Position numbers and translations under genes: made by a program | The notes under the pieces: model-generated | What the model saw: only the letters and a program-made list of their open reading frames with translations | Databases searched by the model: none | What the model was told of the DNA's origin: nothing | Part shown: positions 1-9,728 of the stretch, piece after piece | Layout: every line of letters starts with the position of its first letter | How positions within the stretch are numbered: position 1 is the stretch's first letter | NCBI RefSeq assembly: GCF_000004195.4 | Contig: NC_030677.2 | Coordinates: forward strand, 46,563,142-46,627,141 | Source: Xenopus tropicalis | Lineage: Eukaryota > Chordata > Amphibia > Anura > Pipidae | DNA length: 64,000 nt | Direction: 5' to 3'

Positions 1-726
1 ACCAATAGTGTCCATGCAAACGTTTATATTCTGTACCACAACTGGCAACATAAGGCTAAAAGAACCCCATTCCTACTGTTCTGCTGCCATAATTCTCTGA
101 CCACATTGTTAATACCTAGACTCTTTGCAAAAGCAATTCTTGGACAGATGATTACAAACAATTTTGCATTTACAGTTTGGCGTACAACTTGATGCATATA
201 AAACTCATCAATGAAGTAGCCTATACAAGGGGGCTTTAAGCATTTATTTTTCAAAACAAAAATTGCTTCCTTCCATGCTGTGAAAAAGGTATTACTTTCT
301 GGAGTCAGCATAAGTGTATATCACAAAGATATCAAAAGATTAGTGGTTCCCTTCAAGTAGCCTAAAGTCTTAAACCATTTATCTAAATGTGTTCAAATGC
401 ATTTTTCTGTAAATCATAAATGATTCAGTTTATTCCTAGCATGTTTAGTGTTAGAATGAATAGATTATTCTACTAAATTTAAATGTGGATCCTGTAGCTC
501 AGGGGAGACCGTTATTTTGCAGACACAAACTAGCATTTTTATACTTAAATTGAAGATTGAAAAGAGGCAAAAATATAGCGTGCCTGCAGTAGCAAATAAT
601 TGTAGAGCATATCAACAAGGATCTCTCAAAAAATACACTGGTGTCCCAAAAAATAAGGAATCATACTTTAATTTATATGTTTCGGTATGGCTTTTGAGTA
701 AATGTAATATATATTTATATATATAT
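1..726. other. AT-rich non-coding stretch
   Basis: No protein signature, RNA gene or clear repeat is seen. The open frames here are short and of random composition. The last 25 bases run into a short TA-rich tract that flanks the palindrome at 727-874. Confidence 0.6.
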
Positions 727-874
727 ATATCCAAAAAAGACCAGCAACACCGAGTTATGTTCCAAAAACAATCAATTGTGTATTAAAAACGCATGAACAG
801 CTGTTCATGCGTTTTTAATACACAATTGATTGTTTTTGGAACATAACTCGGTGTTGCTGGTCTTTTTTGGATAT
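727..874. repeat. Perfect 148-bp palindrome with no spacer
   Basis: Position 727 pairs with 874 and every base inward pairs without a mismatch to the centre between 800 and 801 (CAG|CTG). The arms are therefore 74 bp each with zero loop. The left arm contains CCAGCAACACCGAGTTATG and the right arm its exact complement. Pairing stops at 726/875, inside a TA-rich flank. RNA from either strand would fold into one long hairpin. It may be a foldback transposon, a recent inverted duplication or an assembly artefact. I do not recognise the family with certainty. Confidence 0.95.
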
Positions 875-934
875 TTAAGTCATTTACCTTGCACCCGAGC
901 TAAGAGCTGAAGCAGAGTGCCACCCTGGGTTCGC

Positions 935-971
935 TATATATATATATATATATACAGTATATATATATACA

Positions 972-1021
<50 letters not shown>
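935..1021. repeat. TA dinucleotide microsatellite
   Basis: A run of alternating TA is interrupted twice, by CAG and by CAGTG, and is otherwise uniform for about 87 bp. The open frame rich in Tyr and Ile on the minus strand here is an artefact of the repeat. Confidence 0.95.
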
Positions 1022-1025
<4 letters not shown>

Positions 1026-1739
1026 AAGGATAATATCAGACAGAAAACAGTACCCAGTCTGGTTTACTCTATGTGCAAATAAAATGAGAGACAATGAAAA
1101 GTATTGGGTTATTTCACTTTGATAGACATTACTATTATGCCTGACTCTGGTCTATCACTCCTGAAGTACAGAACCATAACTAAATTCAATTTAATGTCAT
1201 GCAGAGCAAGAGGCAGAAAAGAGTTTGGGACATAGTACAATCCCAGAAATGAATTTCCCAACTGAAATTTTATACCTCAATCAAGTCTGTAGGAATCTCT
1301 CTCAAACTGTTATTTTAGTGAAATAATAACAGGCTATACAGGCTAAACAACAAAAAAAAGTATGTTTTTTCCGCACATTGAAAAAAGGTCCATTGTTTCT
1401 TGATGATGATATTGCTGGTGCAGTGCAATGACAGATTCTGAAAGGTGTGCATCTGTTGGTGTTGGTTCGGTTTCACACATCCCCAACACTGTGAGAACCA
1501 AAACTGACCTGGTTTTTATTACATTTGCCTTTGAGGTATTACAGCTTACTCTGCTTATGCAACTATTAGTACAGCGACTTTTAGGTTTAAGTTAACAAAA
1601 TAAGATGACCTGTTAATGACATTCTAATTGATGATAAACTCAGAATTTGGTGTTGTTGCCCTCAGTATGGAAAGCTGGCCTACTACATCTGGCAAAGGTC
1701 AAAAGAATGGCCTGGTGTCTCAGAGTACAATATCTGTAA
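1022..1739. other. Non-coding stretch, nothing recognised
   Basis: Ordinary AT-rich sequence with no inverted ends, tandem repeats or convincing reading frame. It ends at the TAA target-site copy (1737-1739) of the next element. Confidence 0.55.
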
Positions 1740-1975
1740 GGACTGTGACACACGGGGAGATTAGTCTGTCGCGTGGGATGGCATACACGGCTCAGCGATT
1801 TGCCCAAGTTGCCTTGAGAGAAAACTTCGGCGACTTCGGCAAATCGTGGCGCAGCGTATGCCATCCCACTGGCGATTTACATTCTACCCGGTTGGATGGC
1901 ATTGCGGGGAGATTAGTCGCCCACGAAAAAGGAGATTTGTTGCTGCGCAACTAATCTCCCCATGTATCATGGCCC
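1740..1975. mobile_element. Harbinger-like MITE with TAA target-site duplication
   Basis: The 236-bp element is flanked on both sides by TAA (1737-1739 and 1976-1978). The ends are degenerate inverted repeats: GACACACGGGGAGATTAGTC at the left, and CTAATCTCCCC then CATGGCCC at the right. Inside are GATGGCATAC and GGCGATTTACATT motifs shared with the better preserved copy at 20438-20693. A 3-bp TWA duplication and GGG/CCC termini are typical of PIF/Harbinger non-autonomous elements. The 108-codon plus-strand frame at 1628-1954 runs through it and is not a gene. Divergence from the 20.4-kb copy marks this as the older insertion. Confidence 0.8.
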
Positions 1976-1978
1976 TAA

Positions 1979-2774
1979 GCAATAAATATATTTACAAATC
2001 ACCAAATTGAATATAAATAGGCTTATAATGTTTATATTTATTTTGGGAAATCAACATATACGACCCTTTTAGGTTGCTCCAATGCAATCAATCACAGGGT
2101 TTGTATGACTGACTTGTGCTGTGCACTTCTTCAGAAAAATATCCCTTACTCCCCTATGGTTTAAGAGAACAGGCCTGAGAAGGAGTTAATTCTCTGCTTG
2201 TTAAGGTATACAGTAATTGGGTAAATGTATTTACCCATGGCCAAGGCCAACCAAGTACCCCAGCAGTAATATGCAGCACCACTGAAGCCCAGCAGAAATA
2301 TGTGGCTCAAATTAAACAGTTCTGCCTCTTAAATAAAGGTTTAGACAGTGAATGGATTTATTAGGGCACACCCAACTAAGTTGTTTATTGCATCACTCTT
2401 CTTAAATAATTGATATACTTCTTTACAGATGGATTGAAACAGATCTTACGATATCTTATGATATTACAAATCTTTTTACTCTGATGAATATGTGCATGTA
2501 TTGTAGATAAAGGATTTTGGAGTATATGAAGACTGCATATGGAAAGGATTAGTGAAGATTAGTGAATATTGTATTTAGAAGGGACCGCTCAGATCAGAAC
2601 AGAGGAAAATCTTATATAGATAATCCCTTATACACGAACATAGTCTTTTGTCCCATAGGGATGGTTGATATGCTATGTGCTGATCAGCAGCTGTACATCT
2701 ATAGTCTGCTTTATCTGTGTATGTATCTAAGAGAAGGCAGGAGTTGGAAGAAGGTCCATTTTTGGCCTCCGGGC
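1979..2774. other. Non-coding stretch, nothing recognised
   Basis: AT-rich unique sequence. A 104-codon plus-strand frame at 2562-2876 has no family resemblance and runs into the next inverted-repeat element. Confidence 0.5.
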
Positions 2775-2995
2775 TTGAGCAATTGGTTAATGAAACCAAG
2801 CAGTGTTGCTGAACCCCTGTGTGGTTTCTGTATCCGATTACATCGGCTATGTGCCAAATTTATTTTTTTCCGTTAGTGTGTTTTTGAAAAAGATACAAAC
2901 TTTAGCACCTAAAACCTGACAAGCTTTTTTTCCCCCAAAAAAGACATTCTGGGAGTTCAGAAACTCTCGTGAAATTTCAGTAACCGATTGCTCAA
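2775..2995. mobile_element. Short element with 22-bp inverted ends, unclassified
   Basis: TTGAGCAATTGGTTAATGAA at 2775 is matched in inverted orientation by CAGTAACCGATTGCTCAA ending at 2995, about 19 of 22 positions. The size of about 220 bp and lack of coding sequence fit a MITE. No clean target-site duplication was found, so the outer borders and superfamily are open. Confidence 0.45.
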
Positions 2996-3083
2996 GCAAT
3001 CATATATCGTCCCTTAAGGCTTTAAAAAATGAGGCTTAAATCATACAATTTAATCAACAGTGCCAGCTGTACCTAGATACTAA

Positions 3084-3553
3084 GGGGCTGATTTACTAAG
3101 ACACGATTTCAAATCCGAATTGGAAAAATTCCGATTGGAAACGAACATTTTGCGACTTTTTCGTATTTTTTGCGATTTTTTTCGGCGTCTTTACGATTTT
3201 TGCGTAAAAACGTGAGTTTTTCGGCGTCTTTACGATTTTTGCGTAAAAACGCAAGTTTTTCGTAGCCATTACGAAAGTTGCGCAAAGTCGCGATTTTTTC
3301 GTAGCGTTAACACTTAAAAGGCGCGACGTTTCGCGCAAGTTTTAACGCTACGAAAAAATCGCGACTTTGCGCAACTTTCGTAATGGCTACGAAAAACTCG
3401 CGTTTTTATGCAAAAATCGTAAAGACGCCGAAAAACTCGCGTTTTTACGCAAAAATCGTAAAGACGCCGAAAAAAATCGCAAAATTACCGATCATTACGA
3501 AAAAACCGCAATCGGACGCATTTGGCCCGTTCGTGGGTTAGTAAATGTGCCCC
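3084..3553. mobile_element. Foldback MITE (GGGGCxxATTTACTAA family), TAA duplication
   Basis: The 470-bp element starts GGGGCTGATTTACTAAG and ends TTAGTAAATGTGCCCC. TAA flanks both sides (3081-3083, 3554-3556). Nearly the whole element is an inverted repeat of CpG-rich A/T runs such as CGAAAAACTCGCGTTTTTA, centred near 3328, so both strands read as low-complexity Lys/Phe/Arg frames. The same family recurs at 17222, 26244 and 38743, and in diverged form at 27133 and 31247. It is non-autonomous, with no transposase. Confidence 0.85.
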
Positions 3554-3612
3554 TAAGAGTATCCACTTGTACCTCACTGATCTTTTTGGTATGAAGAAGC
3601 TAGGTACTAAAC

Positions 3613-3921
3613 CAGTGATCCCCAACCAGTGGCTTGTGAGCAACATGTTGCTCAGAACCCCATTTGATGTTGTTGCTTCCAGTGAGCTCAAGATAGGTGC
3701 CCATTTTTAAATCTCTGGCTTGGAGGCACGTTTTGGAGGCACAGACACAATTTTACTCCAAGCAGAGCCTTCTGCAGGATAGCAGTCCACATGGGGCTAC
3801 CAAATAGCCACTCACAGCTCTTATTTTGCATCCTCTAGAAACTTTTTTCATGCTTGTGTGGCTCACCAACACTTTTTTCATCTGAGTGTGGATCACAAGT
3901 AAAATAGGTTGGAGATCCCTG
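3613..3921 (-). mobile_element. hAT-type MITE, copy 1 (CAGGGGTCCCCAACC family)
   Basis: The 309-bp element begins CAGTGATCCCCAACCAGTGG and ends GGTTGGAGATCCCTG, an inverted terminal repeat. The flanking 8-mers TACTAAAC (3605-3612) and AACCAAAC (3922-3929) agree at 6 of 8 positions, as expected of an old 8-bp hAT duplication. It is inverted relative to the copies at 10763 and 63550, with which it shares GAGCAACATGTTGC. Confidence 0.8.
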
Positions 3922-3929
3922 AACCAAAC

Positions 3930-4281
3930 CAATATCAATTAGTAAACTATATTGTGGCCAGCTGGAGGCCCTGAAAGCAGATGTGACCTTCCATAGGACT
4001 ACCATGTGCCCTGGCATAACCAAGGGCTACCAAAGGTATGTTTCCATATAAAATAATTTTTAAAATGATCCTTCCCATTACAATGTGGAACATCAGGTAT
4101 GGTGCACTAAATGGAAAATGTTGAATGACAATGAAGTGTAATTTATCGGTACTTTCAGTCTACCACATATCTGTGCAAATTTCCTTTTTCCTGGCTAAAT
4201 TAGCAATCTGTAATTTACACCTGTGAGAGCAGAGCAATCAAAAGAAAGAAAATCTCAAGGATAGCAGTCTTAACACATATT
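3930..4281. other. Non-coding stretch between two mobile elements
   Basis: Unique-looking sequence of about 350 bp with no recognised feature. It separates the hAT MITE from the large element that begins near 4282. Confidence 0.5.
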
Positions 4282-4290
4282 TCCCTGATC

Positions 4291-4395
4291 GTACTCCATA
4301 TCAGCACTATCTGGGATATCCCCGCCCCCATGCCCCATCAGAAGGATCCTCCCCAAAGCTTTAAAAGCCACCCCCACCCCCTCTATGGCGTCTTT
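4291..4395 (+). repeat. 105-bp inverted repeat arm, perfect partner at 9356-9460
   Basis: From GTACTCCATATCAGCACTAT to the end of GGCGTCTTT, this segment is identical base for base, in inverted orientation, to 9356-9460. It contains runs such as GCCACCCCCACCCCCTC. The identity ends abruptly on both sides. The minus-strand frame at 4270-4641 owes its Gly-rich C-terminal part to this segment. Confidence 0.9.
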
Positions 4396-4909
4396 TTTTC
4401 CTTCTGCTTTCCTTGCTCCATTGGAAGCAACGTTTTTGCTTTTTAGCCTTGGGAAAGCATTAGGTGACCGGAAATGGCACCTAGGGACTGGGGTTTTTTG
4501 GTCCATGAGATCTTTTCCCCTGCACATTACCTCATATCCTGGGATCTTTGGCTCTGTTCTGCTTGATAAGGTAGGACAATGCTGTTGGTATATTTGATCC
4601 CATGTGCCTTTCTGGTTTGTCATAATGGCATCCAATGGCAAGTGCTAGTCCCCCCATCCGTATGCCCTCCCAGGCCGTGAGTGTCTGGTGGCAATGGTGT
4701 GTGGCCCGACACACTTAATATTTTTGCGGATGGGCGAGGGAGGTGGAAGTTAGCAGTCCTCAACATTTAGTTAGTGGCCTGAGTCTGGCGATCTCCATAT
4801 TCCTTTTTGTTCTACTGTGTGGAGAGATTTTTTTTTTTTTAATAGAGCCAGAGTTCAAAGCCTACTGCCTCCCTCACAAAGTCTTTCCTAAGGTTTTGTA
4901 TTAAGAGGT

Positions 4910-4913
<4 letters not shown>

Positions 4914-4940
<27 letters not shown>
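4914..4940. repeat. Poly-A run of 27
   Basis: An uninterrupted A tract follows TTAAGAGGTGTTT and precedes GGGCCTGAC. It could be the tail of a plus-strand retroposed sequence, but no SINE or LINE body was recognised upstream. Confidence 0.9.
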
Positions 4941-4944
<4 letters not shown>

Positions 4945-5062
4945 CTGACACCCCACTGTCTTTAAACATTGGGCTGCATTATGTACTACAAATGGGTTAG
5001 TTTGCCTGCTAGTTGCTACATACCTGGATAGCTTTAGCTGAATGTAACCAGTCAAATATTAT

Positions 5063-5555
5063 GGTTACTTGCAGACAGATTGGGTGATTCATTGAACCTT
5101 TCAGTTGCTCTGGATTGTGTTACAGTTGCTAGGGCAGAGCCATGTAGTAACCTTGGGAACTGCCTAATGAAATGCATTCCTGAGTAGCCTCAGGTGAATG
5201 TGATTATGTGCTAAGCTACACTCTACCTGAGCTTTCCAGAGATTGCAGCAGTCCTGTGTCATGGCTACTTGCTGATACATGGGGTAATGCGTCAACTCCT
5301 TTCAGCTGCCCGCATTGTGTTATGGTTGCTAGGGCACTGTAGTGTAGTTACTACTAAGAACTGGCTAATTAGATGCATTCCTGAGTAGCCTCAGGTGAAT
5401 GTGATTACGTGATCAGCTACACTCCAGCTGAGCTTCCCAGAGAGTTGCACCAGTTCTGTGTTATGGCTACTGCTACTACACCAGGTAATGCACTAATATT
5501 TCACTTACTGTGGAAGGTGTTTATAGTAGTCAGGGCATTATAGAGTTGAAGTAAC
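5063..5555. repeat. Degenerate tandem repeat, period about 200 bp
   Basis: About two and a half diverged copies begin with GGTTACTTGC (5063), GGCTACTTGC (5263) and GGCTACTGC (5465). Shared blocks include GCATTCCTGAGTAGCCTCAG, GGTGAATGTGATTA and TTGCTAGGGCA. It lies inside the large element at 4282-9250. Confidence 0.8.
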
Positions 5556-6282
5556 TCTGAGATCTGTATCTGCATTAGCTGGGTATAATTATGTGTATGC
5601 ACATGGATCCAGTACTTTGCCATCACGATTGTAGCCAGATTGTATTGCTGCATTAGGGCTGAAGTTGTTCAGGTGCCTCGCTAGTAGTAGCCTGGCTAAT
5701 TATGTTTAAAACTCTGTATAAGGGTCTGTAGTATAACCCTACTGGCTAATTGGGGTGTAACCAGAGTACCTCTGCTGAAGGTAATTATGTAATTAGCCAA
5801 AGGTGTTGTGGCTCTCATTCCAGTCCTGAGTTCCCAGAGTATAGCACCATAGGCTGGGAAGGTAAGGTTCTGTATACTGATTTTGTTTGCTGGTTTCCTA
5901 TATCAGTCCTCCTTTAGGAACCTCTTTCCAGTTTTTGATGCCTAAGGTAGGCCATAACTATTGGCTTAGAGAGCTATAGTATTATAGAAATCGAGAGCCC
6001 TTTATTCTGATCACTTAAAGGTGTTTTGTAGCACACTGCAGAGGGCTGTAATCCTACCTTGTCAGCTAGCAGCAATTATTGGCCGTGCTTTGGGGTCCCC
6101 AGGCCAGGCTTGTGTTGCTACCAGTAAACTAACACAATTATTGATTTGTGATTAGCATTATCTGCATATGTGTTAATAGTGTATTGCCATGTAGTTTTCT
6201 TTCAGGCTATGCATGGGCACATTGCCATTAAGTGTTCCTATACTTATGCTGTATGTTTCTCTGTACAATAATCACCAGCAGA
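5556..6282. other. Interior of the large element, no repeat or gene recognised
   Basis: CpG-poor sequence with short recurring fragments such as GGCTAATTATG that suggest older degenerate repeats of the same kind. No coding signature is visible. Confidence 0.4.
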
Positions 6283-6301
6283 TTTTTTTTTTTTTTTTTT
6301 T
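6283..6301. repeat. Poly-T run of 19
   Basis: A T tract that precedes the tandem duplications starting near 6323. Confidence 0.9.
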
Positions 6302-6322
6302 CACTTTTCTAAGGTTTAGAAC

Positions 6323-6884
6323 CCTGTATTATGTATGCTTAAACTGCAAATGTCTGGGTACCAGATAATATTCATTAGTTCTTCAGCAACCCTGTAGAAC
6401 CCTGTATTATGCATGCTTAAACTGCAAATGTCTGGGTACCAGATAATATTCATTAGTTTTTCAGCAACCATTGGCTGGTAACAATTTGGGCAGTAAGCAT
6501 ACCTAAAGCTTTAGCTGACTGAATGTTTGCTGTACTGGGCAATGTGCATGTTCATGAATCTGCAGCCCAAACAGAGTGCATCTCTAGCATCTCCAAATAT
6601 GTGCTATTAGCATGCCTAAAGCTGCAGCACAATTCATGGTTCCTGTATTATGCATGCTTAAACTGCAAATGCCGGGGTACAAAATAATATTCATTAGTTT
6701 CTGCAGCAACCAGAGTCTGGTACCAGTTTGGGCAGTAAGCATACCTAGAGCTTTAGCTGACTGAATGTTTGCTGTACTGGGCAATGTGCATGTTTATGAA
6801 TCTGCAGCCCAAACAGAGTACTATCTCCAGCATTTCTTTTATCTGTGCTATTAGCATGCCTAAAGCTGCAGCACAATTCATGGT
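6323..6884. repeat. Tandem duplications, 78-bp then 241-bp periods
   Basis: CCTGTATTAT-type starts occur at 6323, 6401 and 6642. The first interval is a 78-bp duplication of the block with AAACTGCAAATGTCTGGGTA. The second is a 241-bp unit present twice (6401-6641 and 6642-6884) with shared blocks GCAGTAAGCATACCTA, TTTGCTGTACTGGGCAATG and GCTGCAGCACAATTCATGG. Copies differ by scattered substitutions, so the duplication is not recent. Confidence 0.9.
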
Positions 6885-9180
6885 TCACTGTGTCCTATTA
6901 TTGATAAGCTTCATAAGCTGTTGCCAGTTCTGGGTTTTGTAGGCCTTTTTTGCAGTACTTCTAAGACCAGGTAGTATGTATGGGCCAAGCTGCAGGTTTC
7001 ATTGGGCCCTGTGGGTATGCAAGCGGAATGCATTACGGTTATAACTACATCTGAACCAAAAGGGTTATGCTCACATGCTGTAGTTCAACTGTGGGGCCAT
7101 TGGGCCTGTAGTAATTATTGAGCCTGGCATAAAACCATGATCCATAATATGCTGCAAAACAAACATTCCTCTGAGTTTGCAGTTATTCTAGAGCCCAGCA
7201 ACATGCGTTCCTTTGTGCTGCAGGGAGGCATCACTTTAGTAGTATATACACTTGGCGAACAGCATCTGACTTGCATGTTCGACAGGGCTCTCTCATGAGT
7301 TTGATCTACATGGTAAGTCAGTCCAAAAACATTAAATAGTTAAATAGGGGCTGGCTCCATGACCGGTTTGAAGCAAACCCATCAGTGTGTTCATGAATCT
7401 CCGCATTGCTAGTGTATAACACTAGCCTTTTTTGAAAGGTGCCAGTACACTTGTTGGTATTGCCTCTTGGGAGCTAAAGGCTGGCAGGTTGCAGCCAATC
7501 TCATGGCATCTGCGGGATCGCAGTAGCTCAAGCAGGGTAATAAGATGGCATGTACATTACATCTTAATTATGTTGCTGGGTATCTTCTCTGCCTTGAATA
7601 GCTTCACAGCTAAACGCTTGTTTTCGAAGCTGTTTTTTGTTGACAGGGGTTAGGTGTTTTTTGCCCAGCAAGCAGCCGTTAAATAGACTATGCATTACCT
7701 TGCTAAGCTATCATTGTCACTTCTGTTGGGTTCGGAGGGTCTAACCCTTGCATTGAATTGGCTGTGGGATTACAGCTGTTTAGGCATATTGTATACATTC
7801 TACAGGGCTTGAGAATATATAAAGGTTCACCTGGCTTCCAATTACATGCTGTAAGTAAATGTTTTGGGGTAGCTGCCATTCCATACCTAGTTCCCCCAAG
7901 AGGACACGTGTTTGCTCTTTGGGTTTTCTGTTATACACTGTTCTGATTGCAGGGCATATGGCAGGGAATGACCTGGTCTCTCAAGGGATGTCACATTCGC
8001 ACTGCTTGGGATGACCTATGCTTTCCAATTTATGGACTGTGCCATCATAGTCTCTAGAGGTAAGTTCTACCTACATCTCCCTGCCTAGGGCCCAGTTATC
8101 TGGCCCATAGTATTGCCTGCGCAACAGTAAATTACTTGCCCTGAAGTATTCTCCCTTGGGTGAGGGTGCCTCCAGCTGGGAAGCTTGAAACAGGGTGTTT
8201 TTGACTTCCATCAAATTAGTCCGGATACAGGGCATACACACTGGTTAGGTCTAGAAGCTCTAACCTTAACTCATACTTGAAAGACATTCCTTATTCCTAC
8301 CCAGTTGTCTACATTGGCTGGGATTGTCTTCCTGTTCCTATGCTATATATTAGTTTAGCGGCATGGTGGCTATGAGTATGCCTTCCCGTCCAGGGTATAT
8401 CATATGTAGTGGCATTGCCGTTCATGTCTTCTGTCATGGGTTGCCCTGCTTGTCTCATTTTATGCTAGTCCCCATAAAGGGACAGCATATAGCCCAAAAA
8501 TTAGGGACTGTTTTGTCATTGCAGTACCTGAGATTCCTGGAATTAGGTTACTCTTGTGGAGGGTTATCATTCTAGTATGTGACCTCGGCATGAGAGCAAC
8601 CTTTAAAGATTATGGGATAGAGTGCTACTAGCGGTCAAGAGGTCAGCATAAGCACATATAGGACTCATAAAGGTCTGACAGGGCTCACATGGTTTCTGCC
8701 TATAGTACTTCCTTCATGATGCATATCTTCTACCTTGTAATGTTCATGTTGCATTAGTTCCAGATACTGATATGTATAGAGACCGGATTCTCTGCTATGG
8801 TTTAGCAGGTATTTTCCACTTGCGGTGAATTTCACAGCTGTCAAATGGTATGTCTCTAAATAGTTTTGTGAAATTCTGGGAGTTTGTTCTTATGGTGTGT
8901 CAGGCACTGTCCACCTCTAACCAAGTGGCGATGAGATGGTCAGTTTGGGGTCACACTCACTGTGTGTGTTTCTCTGTGTAGGTCTGGGTCCTAGCAGGAT
9001 CTTCTTTCCTTAGTATCACTGTTCATTCTTTCTCCTGGTTTGGTTTGAGATCAGCCAATCCTATTAGAAGTCTTCAATACATTGCTAGGTTCTTTTCCTG
9101 AAGTTGTTAGCATGACAATGGATAGGTTACTATGACGTTCAGCAAAGTTATTGCAGTACCATCCAGAAGTCTGCCAGAGC
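6885..9180. other. Interior of the large element, no coding signature
   Basis: About 2.3 kb of T/G-rich, CpG-poor sequence. Short frames of 60-73 codons (7432-7653, 7758-7946, 8363-8575) show no recognisable domain and no common frame. Nothing resembling a transposase catalytic core was seen. Confidence 0.45.
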
Positions 9181-9268
9181 CTAGTTTCCCTCCCAACTGG
9201 GTATTAGCTTGCTATGTCCCAGATAGTGCTGATATGGAGTACGACCAGGGAAAAGGGAAAATTGTATC

Positions 9269-9278
9269 ATACTTACCG
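9269..9278 (-). other. Splice-donor-like site in left inverted end
   Basis: On the minus strand this reads CGGTAAGTAT, matching the GTAAGTAT donor consensus at every position after the GT. It sits outward of a pyrimidine-rich tract on the plus strand. Whether it is ever used is unknown. Confidence 0.45.
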
Positions 9279-9355
9279 TGATTTTCCTTTCCTGGGAGTA
9301 CTCCATATCAGCATGTTCCCATCCCTTATGCAATGGTAGTCTTAAAGCTCGTAAC

Positions 9356-9460
9356 AAAGACGCCATAGAGGGGGTGGGGGTGGCTTTTAAAGCTTTGGGG
9401 AGGATCCTTCTGATGGGGCATGGGGGCGGGGATATCCCAGATAGTGCTGATATGGAGTAC
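9356..9460 (-). repeat. 105-bp inverted repeat arm, partner of 4291-4395
   Basis: Exact complement of the 105 bases at 4291-4395, lying between the unique centre and the right end of the small MITE. It contains GGGGGTGGGGGTGGC and GGGGATATCCCAGATAGTGC. Confidence 0.9.
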
Positions 9461-9479
9461 TCCCAGGAAAGGAAAATCA

Positions 9480-9489
9480 CGGTAAGTAT
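9480..9489 (+). other. Splice-donor-like site in right inverted end
   Basis: Reads CGGTAAGTAT on the plus strand, the mirror of the site at 9269-9278. Together with TTTTCCTTTCCTGGGAG in the left end, an acceptor-like tract, the element could in principle be spliced in as an exon in either orientation. Confidence 0.45.
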
Positions 9490-9509
9490 GATACAATTTT
9501 CCCTTTTAT

Positions 9510-9728
9510 TAGGGATGCACCAAATCCTTCGTAAAGAATTTGGTTGAATACCAAATCGAATCCACTAATGAGGTTTTGGAAGGGTTAAATGTCCGTGTGC
9601 GGTGAAAATTTTTCAACTTCTGTGTTTACGTATCAAAAAGTCATGTGATTTTTTAGGATTCAGATTCGCTCTGGATTCGGCCAAATCTCAATCCTGCCAA
9701 ACTGAATCCTGGATTCGGTGTATCCCTA
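9510..9728. mobile_element. hAT-type MITE (TAGGGATGCACCGAATCC family), copy 1
   Basis: The 219-bp element starts TAGGGATGCACCAAATCC and ends GGATTCGGTGTATCCCTA. It shares TTTTGGAAGGGTTAAATG and GTGTTTACGT with the copy at 56408. The flanking 8-mers CCTTTTAT and CTATGTAT agree at 5 of 8 positions, so the duplication is eroded. It lies 2 bp from the neighbouring MITE. Confidence 0.8.

Larger units (their letters stand above)
4282..9250. mobile_element. Putative large non-coding transposable element with 38-bp inverted ends
   Basis: The left end (from TCCCTGATCGTACTCC at 4282) and the right end (GGAGTACGACCAGGGA, ending 9250) are inverted copies across about 38 bp with two differences, both including ATATCAGCACTATCTGGGA. 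The interior of about 5 kb is less AT-rich than its surroundings and very poor in CpG. It holds two sets of tandem duplications and has no frame resembling a transposase. This fits a long non-autonomous DNA transposon. No target-site duplication was established because the right side abuts another element, so the borders are provisional. Confidence 0.5.
9252..9507. mobile_element. MITE with splice-site-like inverted ends
   Basis: The 256-bp element has inverted ends of about 60 bp. The left end contains GGGAAAATTGTATCATACTT, then ACCGTGATTTTCCTTTCC and TGGGAGTACTCCATATCAGC. The right end is the complement, ending TACAATTTTCCC. The inner right half (9356-9460) is the perfect partner of 4291-4395. 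Each end carries a sequence close to the vertebrate splice-donor consensus (CGGTAAGTAT), pointing outward. Both strands are open through most of it, giving frames at 9181-9480 (minus) and 9278-9547 (plus) that share a start and end because of the inverted ends. Target-site duplication was not resolved. Confidence 0.65.

Noticed and set aside
4270..4641. 123-codon minus-strand frame with a Gly-rich tail, and similar frames at 9181-9480 and 9278-9547
   Set aside because: The shared residues come from the 105-bp inverted repeat and the MITE ends. Both strands are open, which points to repeat composition rather than coding.
9265..9285. U1 snRNA pseudogene, suggested by ATACTTACC
   Set aside because: Only the first nine bases resemble the U1 5' end. 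The following bases do not match and the sequence belongs to the MITE inverted repeat.
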